The position numbers and the translations under genes were made by a program. DNA of 64,000 bases from Hemicordylus capensis (Eukaryota > Chordata > Lepidosauria > Squamata > Cordylidae), in NCBI RefSeq assembly GCF_027244095.1, contig NC_069659.1:29668501-29732500 (forward strand), written 5' to 3'. The stretch's first letter is position 1. Each line of letters starts with the position of its first letter. This document shows positions 43,527 to 55,391 of this stretch, piece by piece. The notes below the pieces were generated by a model. The model did not search any database. It had not been told where the DNA came from and saw only the letters and a program-made list of their open reading frames with translations.

Positions 43527-45250
43527 ACCAGGAAAATAATGCCGACAGTGAGGCACTACCTTGGTATGGTTGTGGGGCTTGCGTGCTCTGAGGAAAGTGA
43601 GAGCTATGCTAGAGGTCCCACCATACTGGACAGGTCTCACCAGAGGAGCCAGACAAAGAGTGCCTCTCCCATCAACAATATGGTGAGATTTAACATTAAT
43701 AAATCTATACCGGATCAGTCATCGCCCAGGTCAACAAGGACCGCGCTAGGTGCTCAAGTCCCTGGACATCTGGTGGCAAGTGGGCAACAGGACTCAGGAT
43801 CTTCAGTTGAACAACCAGGGCTGGAGACGGCAGGGTTACTAGAAGAAACGTCGCTTAACCGGAAAAAAGATACGAAAAATGCCAACAAGGAAATAATGAT
43901 CTGCTATTACAAGTCTATTCCAACTAGAAGAGGTTACTTAAAAAGAATGTACCAAATTTGGAAAGAGAAGCATCCAGATACAGAAATAACAGAACAAAAA
44001 CTAGCAGATCAGAGAAGATTCATCACAGCTGTTGAGCTTGAAGAACTACAAAGAGCAACACAGGCTCAAGATATAGAAGAAGAATTACTACCAACTGAAG
44101 AAGTTGCTCAGGCGAAGGTGGAGGAGGTGTTGGGAAAAGAGGATGCTAATGTTGCTGAACTGTTTCAAAATCAAAACCAGGCAACCTCCCCTTTGCCTTC
44201 ACCTCAAAAACCTGAATGCCATTTAACAGAAAAGCAACATGAACTAAAGCAAAAAATAACTGAGCACATGAACCAAACAACCAGAAGATGCACTTCAAAT
44301 GGTCAATAATGCGAAACTATTCAACACCAATGAAAGAAAGCAGGCCTACAAGAAAGAACAAGTCAAGAACTGAGCAGAAAAAGGGGAAAATAAGCCCCTG
44401 CATGGTCAATATTTGCACAACATAAGTGGAAAATCAAACATCACCAAGACCTGGCAATGGCTTAAGAATGGCAACTTGAAGAAAGAAACAGAGGGTTTAA
44501 TACTGGCTGCACAAGAACAGGCAATAAGAACAAATGCAATAAGAGCAAAAGTAGAAACATCAACCACAAACAGCAAGTGCCGCCTTTGTAAAGAAGCAGA
44601 TGAAACAGTGGACCACCTAATCAGCTGTTGTAAAAAGATCGCACAGACTGACTACAAACAAAGGCATGACAAGGTAGCAGGGATGATACACTGGAACATC
44701 TGCAAAAAATACAAGCTACGTGTAGCCAAAAATTTGTGGGACCATACAATTGAAAAAGTGGTCGAAAATGAAGATGTAAAAATATTATGGTACTTCCGAC
44801 TACAAACAGACAAACATCTGCCACACAATACACCAGATATAACTGTAGTCGAGAAGAAAGAAAAACAAGTCAAAATAATTGACATAGCAATACCAGGGGA
44901 TAGCAGAATAGAAGAAAAAGAAATAGAAAAAATCACCAAATACAAAGATCTACAAATTGAAATTGAAAGGCTGTGGCAGAAAAAGACCCAAATCATCCCA
45001 GTAGTCATTGGCGCCCTGGGTACAGTCCCAAAAGACCTTGAAGAGCACCTCAACACCATAGGGGCCACAGAAATCACCATCAGCCAATTACAAAAAGCAG
45101 CTTTACTGGGAACAGCCTATGTTTTGCGACGATATCTATAATAACCAACAGTATTGATGATAAAATTCAGCCATCCCAGGTCCTTGGGAAGGACTCGATG
45201 TCTGGATAAAACAAACCAGTCAATAACACCTGTCTGACAGTGTAAATTAT
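43527..45250 (+). mobile_element. R4/Dong-like LINE with internal deletion
   Basis: The 5' part encodes a 256-codon open frame (43539..44309) with the N-terminal region (YYKSIPTRRGYLKRMYQIWK, then acidic linker). At about 44283 it jumps directly to EDALQMVNN-type sequence, omitting nearly all the reverse transcriptase. After one stop a second open frame (44413..45141, 242 codons) holds the CCHC and endonuclease and ends LLGTAYVLRRYL. The 3' end abuts (GAT)n. Close similarity to 42378..43526 suggests a recent family. Confidence 0.9.
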
Positions 45251-45252
45251 TA

Positions 45253-45590
45253 ATGATGATGATGATGATGATGATGATATAAAGGGCAAAAGCCTAGTGG
45301 AAAAGGTAGGTCTTGAGAAGGGCCTTGAAAGCCACCAAGTAGGGGGCTGAACGAATCTGGGGGGGAGGGTGTTCCAAAGAAGAGGGGCAGCCACGATTAA
45401 GGCCCTCCTAAGGGCCCAGGCACCACTCAATACACCAGGGCCCAGGACACTAAGGAGGGCCAACTGAGAAGACCTCGCAGGACAGGATACAACAGGCTGA
45501 GAGAGGCAATCTCAGAGATATACAGGTGCGAAGCCCATAAAGGTTTTGTGCTAAGCCCATAAGCCCACATGAAACCTTGGGGGCACTGTT
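45253..45590 (-). mobile_element. (GAT)n tract and LINE 3' part
   Basis: (GAT)n at 45253..45280, then LINE 3' sequence on the minus strand (CTACTTGGTGGCTTTCAAGG). The R4 copy sits in the tail of this LINE. Confidence 0.7.
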
Positions 45591-46969
45591 CCTTCTAAGG
45601 CATGCAGATGTGCTCAGACGTTTTTTGATATCTGCTCTGTTAATTTTAGGTCCTGCTCAGGTTGAATCAGGAAGGCCCCACTCTGAATGCACTACCTTGA
45701 TACTGCTGCCCAGAACAAAACTAATTTTGCACACAGATGAAAAAAATTACAGGCAACACTGCTTGGAAGATTTTCCAACATGCTGAGTAAGTAGGTCTTT
45801 TTGCCCCAACATCCAGAAGAGTGGTGATGTTGTTAGCTGTGCTTATTCTGCCCGGCTCCCAGGAGCCCATTGTTTGCAGGTGCATCTCCGGGCTTGAAGA
45901 TTGCACTTTGAATATGCTCAAGAGCTTCATAGCAACTTGAGCTCTCTCAGTTTATGGTACACATGGGGACAGGTCACTTAGTTGGTAGTGGGCTAATCAC
46001 CCCTAGATCTGGCTACAAACAAAGCAAATTGGAACAGGGCCTAAGATGCACCCCCTCTCCCTATGTGGTAGCCTCAACTAAGTAGATTCCAAAATTAACT
46101 ATAGCATGTTAACTGGCATCCAAGGCCACTCTGAACTCAGAATGAACTATCTTAATTCCCTTTATCCTCTCGCAAGAGATAACAACTATCAAGCTGAATA
46201 TGCCAGGCAGGAAGAAAAGTAGAGAAGGCAGTGGAGCAACAGCCTCCCCATCACCAGGGAGATGAGTCAGTGATGTAGACCTAGAAGGTGTAAGTACTGA
46301 AACTATTGATAGAACTACCAGGGAGCCCATCCCAGCACAGATATTCTTTGGTGCCCCTGCATACTCTGGTTTTCTTCACAATCAGCCTTTCACACAAAAG
46401 GCAATCCCCACATTGTCATACCCAGGAAGAGCGATCAGACACAATGCAATCCATGCAGGTACATCCTAGCACTTCTACTCAGCAAAGTACAGCAGCAGGA
46501 ATGTGCCCCCAGGGCATATTTTGGGATATAAGTATCCCCAGTTCCGCAACCCACTGTGTTCCCTCATGCCTTTGACTTGGCACTCCATTGCAACCCGCAA
46601 GCTACGTGCTCTCCTGCACTCCCCAAAGAGCTTGAAATCACTGAATCCTTGCGCGATCCACTGTGCACAGGCCATGCCAGGCTACATTCAGTGTTTCGTG
46701 CCATCTTCCAAATTGGTCTTTTTGCTGATCCAGACAACTTGCCTATCTGCTGTAGGAAGCTGGACCCACGGAGAAATCCCTTCTCATGGCCATCTCTCCC
46801 TCCACTCATCTCCTCAACCCTCCTGCTTCCAATCCCAGCATCTCTGAGGAACAAGACACTGCAGCCCCGAAGTCCCACCTCCCAGATCAGGTGAAAGCGA
46901 ATGCTTGCCCTGCTCTTAGGCCCCCAACTATCTCTTTCAAGATCAAACTTCTAGATCAAAACTACACAC
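45591..46969. other. Unclassified intergenic stretch
   Basis: No gene or repeat that I can name. Frames of 90-114 codons occur on both strands without recognisable domains. Confidence 0.4.
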
Positions 46970-47092
46970 TCTCTCTCTCTCTCGCTCTCTCTCTCGCTCT
47001 CTCCCTCTCTCTCTCTTGCTCTCGCTCTCACTTTCGCACTCACTCTCTTTCTCAAGCCTCTTTCTCTTGCCTGCCTGGGAATTTACACAATC

Positions 47093-47139
<47 letters not shown>

Positions 47140-47141
47140 AT
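46970..47141. repeat. (CT)n and (CTAT)n microsatellites
   Basis: (CT)n with interruptions at 46970..47035 and (CTAT)n at 47092..47139; the latter is the tail of the LINE that follows on the minus strand. Confidence 0.95.
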
Positions 47142-48990
47142 ATCTCTATACTGCCTGATACTCTAAGCAGTGTACAAAATTTAAAATATTTTAAAGTTAC
47201 ATAATAAAAACAATAGAATAAAACAGATATTAAAACAAGTTTTAAAGAAGTTGAAATTCATTCTAATTAAAAGCCTGTGAAAACAGGAGAGTCTTGAAGT
47301 TCTTCCTGAAAACAAACAGAGAAGGAGATGTGCTTATTTCAGTAGGGAGCATATTCCAAAGCCCTGGGGCAGCCACAGAGAAAGCCCGGTCATGGGTCGC
47401 CACCAAACAAGCTCTCTAGAGGATCGTAACAGGCAGCAGGGTTTATGACAAAGGAGGTGCTCTCTTAGATAGCCTGGACCCAAGCCAGTAAGGACTTTAT
47501 AGGTAAGGACAAGCACTTTGTATTTCACCCAGAAACCTATTGGCAGCCAGTGCAGTTCTTTCTAAACTGGTGTTATGTGGTCCCTCCATGTTGTCCCAGA
47601 GACCAATCTCGCTGCCGCAGTCTGTACCATTTGTAGTTTCTGGACTATGTACAAAGGCAGCCCCACATAGAGCACATTACAGTAGCCAAGCCTGGAGGCT
47701 ACCAGCCTATGTACCACTGTTTTAAGGTCATTCGCCTCTAGAAATGGGTGCAGCTGACGTATCAGCTGAAGCTGATAAAAAGCGCTACTAGCCACCACCT
47801 CAGCCTGAGAAACCAGGAAGAGCTTTGGGTCTAGGAGCACTCCCAAGCTACGTACCTGATCTTTAAGGGGGAGTGTAACCCCTCCAGAACAGATTGAAAC
47901 CATCTCTCAGATCCCGTCCCCCAACAGTCAGTACCTCCATCTTATTTGGATTCAATGTCAGTTTGTTATCCCTCATCCAGCCCATTACTGCCTCCAGACA
48001 GTCATTTAGGGAAAATATGCCATTTCCTGATGAGGTCGGCATGGAAAAGTAGTTCTGGGTGTCATCAGCATATTGATAACAGCCAGCACCAAAACTCCTG
48101 ATGATCTCTCCCAGTGGTTTCATGTAGATGTTAAAGAGTATTGGAGACAGTATGGAGCCTTGTGGAACTCCATGCTTCAGTTCTCACTTAGCGGAACAAC
48201 AGTCTCCAAGTGACTCCATCTGGAATCTGCCAGAGAGGTAGGAGCAGAACCACTGTAAAACAGTGCCACCCAATCCCACCTCCCTCAGGCGGTCCAGAAG
48301 GATACTATGGTGAATGTTATCGAAAGCCACAAAGAGATCCAAAAGGATCAGCAGAGTCACACTCCCTCTGTCGATAGCCAGTTGGAGATCATCCATCAGG
48401 CCGACCAAGGCAGTCTCAACCCCATAGCACACACGAACGCCAGTTTGAAATGGGTCTAGATATTCTGCATCATCCAAAAATGCCTTGAGCTGAGAGGCCA
48501 CCACCAGCTCAACCATCTTGCCCAACCATGGAAGATTATAAACAGGTCTGTAATTAGCTAACTCTGTGTAGTTCCCCCCCCAAAAAATGGTCTAATAATA
48601 GCCTCCTTAAGACAAGCAGGCATCCTGCCCAACCTCAGAGAAGCATTTGTAATATTAACCAGACCCTCTCTGATAATATGATTATCAGATGTGATAAGCC
48701 AAGTTGGGCAAGGGTCAAGAGAACAGGTTGTAGGACACACAGTCCAAAGCAGTTTGTCCACTTCCTCAGGAGTCACAAACTGAAAATGATCCAATCTAAC
48801 CCTATGAGAGGAGTTGCTAGACTCTGCAGTAACTGTGGAATCCAGCTCAGCCTAAATCTGAGAGATTTTATCTGCAAAGTCATTAAAAGTGTCACAGTAA
48901 GTGACTGATGGTTCCAAATTTAAATTCAAGGGGGGTGAGGTACATACTAGCCCCCTCACAACTCCAGACAACTCAGCTGGACAATTAGGA
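47142..48990 (-). mobile_element. CR1/L3-type LINE, 5'-truncated
   Basis: On the minus strand: [86 protein letters not shown] and VLTYKVLTGLGPGYLREHLL. Frameshifted and with stops. Confidence 0.9.
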
Positions 48991-48999
48991 ATCTAAGCT

Positions 49000-49515
49000 A
49001 AAATGCCTCATGGAAGTTGATTTATTTAGAAACATACTTTATTGCTCTTTAAAGTTAGAAACACCATACCATAGTTAATCTGCTTAGTAACATATCTTCA
49101 TTGCTTTAACAATGTATTTCTCTTCCTGTATTCCACTTTCCTCAAATAAATTCTTCTCTTATATTTGTAAACTACAACCTTATCTCAGCCCAGTCATTTC
49201 CCAAGTCCAAATGTTTGCACAAATTAAAACTGGTGGAGCTGACCCCCTTTAAGATCGAATTCCCCCACAAAGCCTGAACACTGGAGTCTGACCAAACACT
49301 CCAGGGCAGTTCCATTAACAGTTATCAGGAGAAAATTATGCCAGAAAAATGCCTCGTTTGAAGTTTGACTATAAAGGAGACACTTTGGGAAAACTAAAGG
49401 GGAGAACCCTCCACCTGGAACCAGGACTTGCAGGCGCCACGCTTCTCATTCCTAAGTAAGCAAAACTAAGTCTTGGAATCTGGCCAACTCCAAAGTTACT
49501 TAGACTGCATTAGCA
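49000..49515. other. Unclassified stretch with a repeat shared with 58735
   Basis: 49140..49330 resembles 58735..58915 (AATAAA-type start, TTTGCACAAATT / TTTGAGCAAATTT, CCCCACA, AAGCCT). It may be the end of a long-terminal-repeat-type element, but no coding partner is visible. Confidence 0.35.
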
Positions 49516-50720
49516 CGTAACATGAAACCAGAGTTTGCCAAACCCACATTTAATTTTTTTAACCATTATTTGCATCACAGACGTCCATCAAACTGCAGCC
49601 CAGCAACCTCCAGTTTCAGGGTAGAGGAGTCCCTCCCTCTTCCTTGTCCACCAAGACCACATCCCAGCAAGCTCCATAGCGCTCAAATTGCCAGACTGTG
49701 GGCAAGGCATCAGAATGTCTGCAGGGCTCAGGTATTGGCCATGATCTTCAAAAGGTCATGCCAAGCGCGATCATGGCTTTTTGGAATGGATTGACCGGCC
49801 GACCTCAATAGGGAAAGGGCATTTAAATCTCTTTAAATGGCATGCAAGCCCTTCAACTGGCGGCAGTTGCACCACTGCCCATGTAAGAGATGTGCACCAA
49901 GACAGTCTGGCACAAGCACAATTGCTGGCAACAGGGGAATGCTGAGGGGCACCATTTTTCTGTTACTCCAAGAAGGCATCATGATGACTTCCTAAGAGGG
50001 CATACGTATATGACAGAGAGCAAAGGATCCTGGGATCTGGTCCCCTGTGACCAAGGATGCTCTCATGATGGCCAACCCCGGCAAAGCTGTCCAGGGACAC
50101 CAAATCACATTCCTGACCTGTGTTGGCTTGCTGCCCAGGGATTAGCCCTCTCGTGAGATGGCCAATCCACTGGAGATGACCAGAGTCTCCTAGACCTTCA
50201 TAAGGTAGGCCAACCAAATAAAGGGGGCCCTGCTTGTGTGGGGCCCCCGTTCTCTCTGGTTAATAATAGAACTGTTACACAGTAGCCCCCTCCTCTCCAG
50301 GCAACCCGTTCATGCAACCAAAGGAGCATTTGCCTCTCCATGTGTCTGGGTGGTGCCAGGCAGGCAGACTAGGGAAACACCAGGACTGGGGATAGATCTT
50401 CACTCTCTTTTGCATTTCCCAGGTTCAGACCCACATTGTAGCATATGCACATTGGCTGCTGCAGGAAATCGCAGGAGAGCGGACCCCTATTATCAGCAAT
50501 CCCAGAAGAGTAGGGTCACTGTGCTCGGCAAAAATATACAAGGATATGTTCCCATGGCTGGCCAGAGTGGCAGAAGGCCTGCTTGGGCTGCTTCTTCATG
50601 GCAGTCACTAAGACAGGGAGAGGTGTTACTGGGATACCCATTCCTGTGGCTTGCTTGGGTGGAGCAACCAGGCTGGGCACCATCTGCTCAGTGAGGTTCC
50701 CTATGAAGAAGTCTTTACAA
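49516..50720 (-). repeat. Unclassified ~1 kb repeat, copy 2 (inverted)
   Basis: Starts with the complement of the family end (CGTAACATGAAACC) and runs through GTGTGGGGCCCCCGTTCTCT to the CACTAAGACAGGGAGAGG block. It holds ~300 bases (about 49980..50260) that match 60270..60560 only in part. Confidence 0.65.
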
Positions 50721-50739
50721 ACCAAAAATCCACAACACA

Positions 50740-51045
50740 TAAAAATTCCTAAAAATTCACCCTTTGCCTGATGCTTTTGGGGGTTGTGTGGTAGTTGGCA
50801 TCCAAGGGGCCCTACCAACCAAACCATTTTGGTATCCCTAGGTGCTACCCATGGGAAATTATGGGCTGCTAAAAATCCCCATTATTCCCTATGGACAAAC
50901 CTTTTAGAACTGGTTTGAGCTCGTTCAAGCTTGAACAGAACCATGGGTTGATTTGACAGAACCAGTACTTCAACTGGGAGACCCAGTTTGAGCCCACTTC
51001 TAACTCAAACTGATTTGCAAAATCTGATTTTGTTCACATCTCTAT
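50740..51045. repeat. Old piece of the GGTTCGAA-type foldback family
   Basis: Contains the GTAGTTGGCATCCAAGGGG block and ends GTTCACATCTCTA. Same family as 61401..62834, more decayed. Confidence 0.6.
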
Positions 51046-51164
51046 TTGAGGCAAATAGCAGTCACAGGGGGTCCAATCGAGACTGGCAAGGATAAACGCT
51101 TTCCCCACAGTAGTCACTGGCCCGCTTCATATGTAACGCCAACCCAGAGTTAAACGTGGCAGAG

Positions 51165-51360
51165 GTTGGTTTGTTTGTTTGTTTGACAGACACATTTTTA
51201 TACCAAAATATAAGTTCTCTGGGTGATTTACAAGACAATAAAAACAACCAATAAAAATATTAACACATTTCAACAATTAAAATTGAAAATGATAAAACTA
51301 TTAAAACACAGTTAAAACACAATTATAACACAATTAAAACACTATCTAATTAAACTAATT
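51165..51360 (-). mobile_element. LINE 3' end
   Basis: (GTTT)n tail, then GTAAATCACCCAGAGAACTT on minus and an A-rich-complement 3' UTR. Confidence 0.75.
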
Positions 51361-51760
51361 AGGTTGGAATTCCAGTACATCTGAATGCATGAAACCACAG
51401 TTTTGTGGCAAAAGAGACCTCTGGTTTGCCTCACCAAATTCACAATTGAAACTTTGTTTTGCACAAAGGTTCACTGCTGTGACCTCTGCATTGGCCACCA
51501 GAACTTTCCTTCTAATTCTGGACACCGCCAAAGCCAGTTTTGCACCAGTTTGCAAACCGCAATCATAAAGAAGGCACGCTGCTCTATGCCAGGGAGGTGG
51601 CAGATCTATGCCGGCAGTGCTTCTCACTGGCAGCTTCTCGGAGTAGCAGCCCCGCCCCTCCTGTCACTTATACTGCTATGGAGTTGCCCAGCAACAGGAA
51701 CGCAGCGACTCCCCATTGCAGCCTTGCCATCCACTAACAGGTTTGTCTGAATTTATTATT
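51361..51760. repeat. Unclassified repeat shared with 54775..55010
   Basis: Both contain GTGCTTCTCACTGGC, CCCCTCCTGTC and TTGCCCAGCAACAG / TTGCTCAGCAACAG. Family not recognised. Confidence 0.45.
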
Positions 51761-51761
51761 T

Positions 51762-52080
51762 GTCTGTCTGTCTGTCTGTCTGTTTGTTTGATTTCTATAC
51801 CACCCTTCCAAAAATGGCTCAGGGTGGTTTACACAGAGAAATAACAAATAAATAAGTTGGATCCCTGTCCCCAAAGAGCTCACAGTCTAAAATGAAACAC
51901 AAGATAGACACCAGCAACAGTCACTGGAGGTACTGTGCTGGGGGTGGATAGGGTGAGTTATTCTCCCCCTGCTAAATAAAGAGAATCACCACGTTAAAAG
52001 ATGCCTCACAATGTTAAAAGGTGCATGTGCCTGTGGGAGGAGGTTTCCCATGGCTGTAGCCCCAAGTAGGGATCCTGGAG
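51762..52080 (-). mobile_element. Interspersed LINE-type 3' end
   Basis: (TGTC)n tail, then the complement of the same family as 29690..29947. Confidence 0.8.
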
Positions 52081-52284
52081 AAGCTAAGTTCAAGTTTTTT
52101 AACAGAAAGGTTGAGGGTGGGAGGCCCAGCCCCTTTCCCCTTGGGGGTTATCAGTCCTAGTCTTACTCATGAGAACAACCATATGTGAGGAGTGGCGGGG
52201 GGGGGTACTCTGAGATGTTATTGTTGCATTCTGCAACCCTTCCCATCTGTGAATACTAATGTAAAATTTACTAGGTGGTATTTG

Positions 52285-52725
52285 AGCGCTTGCCACCCAT
52301 TATCCCATGGACTGCTCTCTCACGAGAGTGCCAGGCCACCAGATGCTCAAGACTGAGTGAGGATACTCTATTGAGGAAAGCTGCAAGGACGGGTTTCTCT
52401 ACAAGTGCTGTACTGGTCCTGGCAACTGCTGCCAAGTAGCTGTCAGCAGCCCGCCTGTGGCGGCTGTGGACGTGTGCACCCTTGTGGACGTGTGCACCCT
52501 TGCCCATGCCCCTGAAGGGCAACCCCACTGTCCTGGAGCAGCAAGAACCTGGGGCTCTCCTCTCCCAAAAATTCCCACACTGGCAGATCTGCATATGATG
52601 CAATACCAGACTGGACCTGTTTAAAGGTCCATCACAGAACCTGGTCTCCCCGTCAGCAAAAGTTCTTGATGGGGGTGTGTCTCTTGGCCAGGTGTTAAGG
52701 GCAGCCCAGAGAAGGGATTTTTGAG
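52285..52725 (+). repeat. Unclassified ~1 kb repeat, copy 3 (partial)
   Basis: Shares CTCTCACGAGAGTGCCAGGCC and the GGCAGATCTGCATATGATGC block with the other copies. An 18-base unit GTGGACGTGTGCACCCTT is duplicated in tandem at about 52466..52501. Confidence 0.6.
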
Positions 52726-52734
52726 CAGCCAAGT

Positions 52735-52990
52735 TCAATTTTTCTTACTTAAATACTGTTTTAATAGTTTTAACATTGTTTTAAAATACTGTTTTAAAAT
52801 CTTAAATTGTTGTAATGCTTTAACTTTTTGCTGTCATTTATTTTAACCGTTTTAATTTTTGTTGTTATTTATTTGTTTTAACTGATCTTCTAACTTTTCT
52901 GGGTTTTGTTGTAAACTGCCCAGAGGTGTGAGTTTGGGGCAGTATGAAAATATGTTAAAGAAAACAAACAAACAAACAAACAAACAAATA
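52735..52990 (+). mobile_element. LINE 3' end
   Basis: T-rich 3' UTR, terminal block AACTGCCCAGAGGTGTGAG and an (AAAC)n tail. Confidence 0.8.
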
Positions 52991-53489
52991 AAATAAAACA
53001 TCTGAACCCACACCAAGGCAGAAACCACATGTTCCCTCCAGGTGGGTAACCTAGATGTGTAACCAAGAATTCAAGTTGGCTCCTCAGCCCTAGAAAAGCT
53101 CCACCTTAGGATCATGCTACATCTGAATCCACACTGTTCATGAACTCCTAGTTTGTTTTTTTGGAGGGGAGGCCTTTTTGCAGCAGAGGATGTGTATGTG
53201 AGGAGAGCGGGGCTCATTAAGAGTACCCGGAGACTGATACTTAAGGTCCAAAAGGTTTCTTAGGGAAATTATGTGCTAAGACAGAAAGCCTGTGTCCTGC
53301 ATCTAGCTACCTCATGGTGCTGGAGGGAGAGAGGAAGACGAAGGAAGGAGGTAGCCTGAGAATATTAGTCTACCTGACATGAGAGCTCAGAGAAAGGCAG
53401 CCATTATAGGCTAAGGCTACTTTATTGTGTAGAGACGGGTTCAACAAAAAGTACAGGCAGGAAGAATGAAGGGACTCTGTCTCCAGTTT
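52991..53489. other. Unclassified intergenic stretch
   Basis: Nothing recognisable seen. Confidence 0.4.
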
Positions 53490-53634
53490 ATTATTTCTCT
53501 GTGTAAACTGCCCTGAGCCATTTTTGGAAGGGTGGCATAGTAATCGAATAAATTAATAATAATTATAATTATTATCTCTCTCTCTCCATCATCATCATCA
53601 TCATCATCATTATCATCATCATCATCATCATCAT
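53490..53634 (+). mobile_element. LINE 3' end with AAT/(ATC)n tail
   Basis: GTGTAAACTGCCCTGAGCCA followed by AATAATAATTATAATTATT, a short CT run and (ATC)n at 53587..53634. Confidence 0.8.
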
Positions 53635-53993
53635 TTCTTGTTTACACAGCCAGACAGGTGTTATTGACTGGTTTGTTTTATCCAGACATTGAGTCCTTCC
53701 CAAGGACCTGGGATGGCTGACTTTTATTGTCAGTTGTTATAGATATCGTTGCAGAATATAGGCTGTTCCCAGTAAAGCTGCTTTTTATAATTGGCTGATG
53801 GTGATTTCTGTGGCCCCTATGGTGTTGAGGTGCTCTTCAAGGTCTTTTGGAAGTGCATCCAGGGCGCCAATTACCACTGGGATTATTTTGGTCTTTTTCT
53901 GCCACAGCCTTTCAATTTCAATTTGTAGATCTTTGTATTTGGTGATTTTTTCTATTTTTTTTTCTTCTATTCTGCTATCCCCTGGTATTGCTG
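53635..53993 (-). mobile_element. R4/Dong-like LINE 3' end, minus strand
   Basis: From 3' end CTGTGTAAACAAGAAAT back into the endonuclease C-terminal coding part ([17 protein letters not shown]). Bounded by (ATC)n on one side and (TTG)n(TTA)n (53998..54040) on the other. Confidence 0.9.
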
Positions 53994-54039
53994 CTTTTTG
54001 TTGTTGTTGTTGTTGTTGTTGTTGTTATTATTATTATTA

Positions 54040-54126
54040 TTTCTTGTTTACACAGCCAGACAGGTGTTAATGACTGGTTTGGTTTATCCAGACATCGAGT
54101 CATTATTATTATTATTATTATTATTA
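54040..54126 (-). mobile_element. R4/Dong-like LINE, last ~60 bases only
   Basis: A second 3' end (TTTCTTGTTTACACAGCCAG) flanked by (TTA)n and by (ATT)n at 54102..54126. Confidence 0.85.
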
Positions 54127-54129
54127 GGT

Positions 54130-54760
54130 TAAGTAATAATTATTATTATTTTAGTTTTAGTAAAACATATTTTTATACCACCCAAAACTTAGATCTCTGG
54201 GCGGTTTGCAAAACAAAAAACAAAAAAAAACACCCCAGAAAAGTTAAAACATTAGTTAAATAATGACCATAGATACATTAAAACATTGGTTAAAATAAAT
54301 GACAGCAAAAAAGTAAAACAAACAAAAAACCACATTACAATTTAAAACCTTAAAACAATATTTTAAAACAGTGTTAAAACTATTAAAATCGCATTTAATT
54401 AAAAGCCTGGATGAACAAATGAGTCTTTAAAGAATTTTTTTTAACCTGTCAGAGATGGGGAGGCTCTTATTTCAGCAGGGAGCATGTTCCACAGCTTCGG
54501 GGCGGCAGCAGAGGAGGCCCATCTCCAAGTAGCAACCAGACAAACCGGTGGCAACTGCAGACAGACCTCTCCTGATGATCTCTATGAGTGGTGGGTTTCA
54601 TGACGAAGAAGTCGTTCTCTTAAATACCCAGGGCCCAAGCTGTTTAGGGCTTTATAGGTTATAACCAAAACCTTGTATTTTGCCTGGAAACGTATCGGCA
54701 GCCAGTGTAGTTCCTTCAGTACAGGAGTTATATGGTCTCTCTGAGATGACCCAATCAGTG
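54130..54760 (-). mobile_element. CR1/L3-type LINE 3' part
   Basis: Minus-strand ORF2 C-terminal sequence (about 54440..54750) and 3' UTR ending CAAACCGCCCAGAGATC. Confidence 0.85.
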
Positions 54761-54764
54761 AGTT

Positions 54765-55391
54765 TCACTGCCATAACCTGAGGTTTTTTGGTGACAGTGT
54801 TCCGTTTGAATGTGGATACAGCCATAACTGTGGCATCATTCACTTTCTGGAACTGTAATCATAGAGAGGGTGGAGCAGACCCACTCAGGAGTGGGCCCGC
54901 TCCGTGCCTGTGGTGCTTCTCACTGGCCAGCCCTCCAAATACTTACCCCACCCTCCTGTCTCTAATCCAGCAAAGTAGTTGCTCAGCAACAGTTGTGCTA
55001 AGATGTCTTGTCCCTTCTCAGCCTGTCAAATGGCAAAGTCACAAAGGGTATACACCAATCATATTAGCCCTCTGACCCTTGTCCCCATCCCCCTTCCTGG
55101 CATTCAGGAGAGAAAGGGGATGGGATGGCAAGATGGGCACTATGTGCTTTGTTCTCTGAAAGTGAAGCAATCAAGATGTATATTTACAGGCACATGCACT
55201 CGAGGTGGAAACAGAAGCAGGGCAACCACATTAGAGTGCTGGCATGGCAACGTATGGAAGGTATTACTAAGAGAGCCTGCTTGGGGGCTCCCAGGAACAC
55301 CCCTATTCCTGCTTTGGAGCTGTGGGCTTGTAGTCTCCAATTTTGCTGCTCAGATCGCACGGGACTGTGATATCTCCATTTGGTTTGCATG
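54765..55391. other. Unclassified intergenic stretch
   Basis: Includes the repeat shared with 51361..51760; otherwise nothing recognised. Confidence 0.4.

Noticed and set aside
44413-45141. Intact 242-codon frame as a domesticated host gene
   Set aside because: It is the C-terminal part of an R4-like LINE with near-identical neighbours and microsatellite borders; nothing indicates a host role.
46503-46894. Overlapping 104-114-codon frames as a gene
   Set aside because: Three overlapping frames on both strands with no recognisable domain and no splice or start context.
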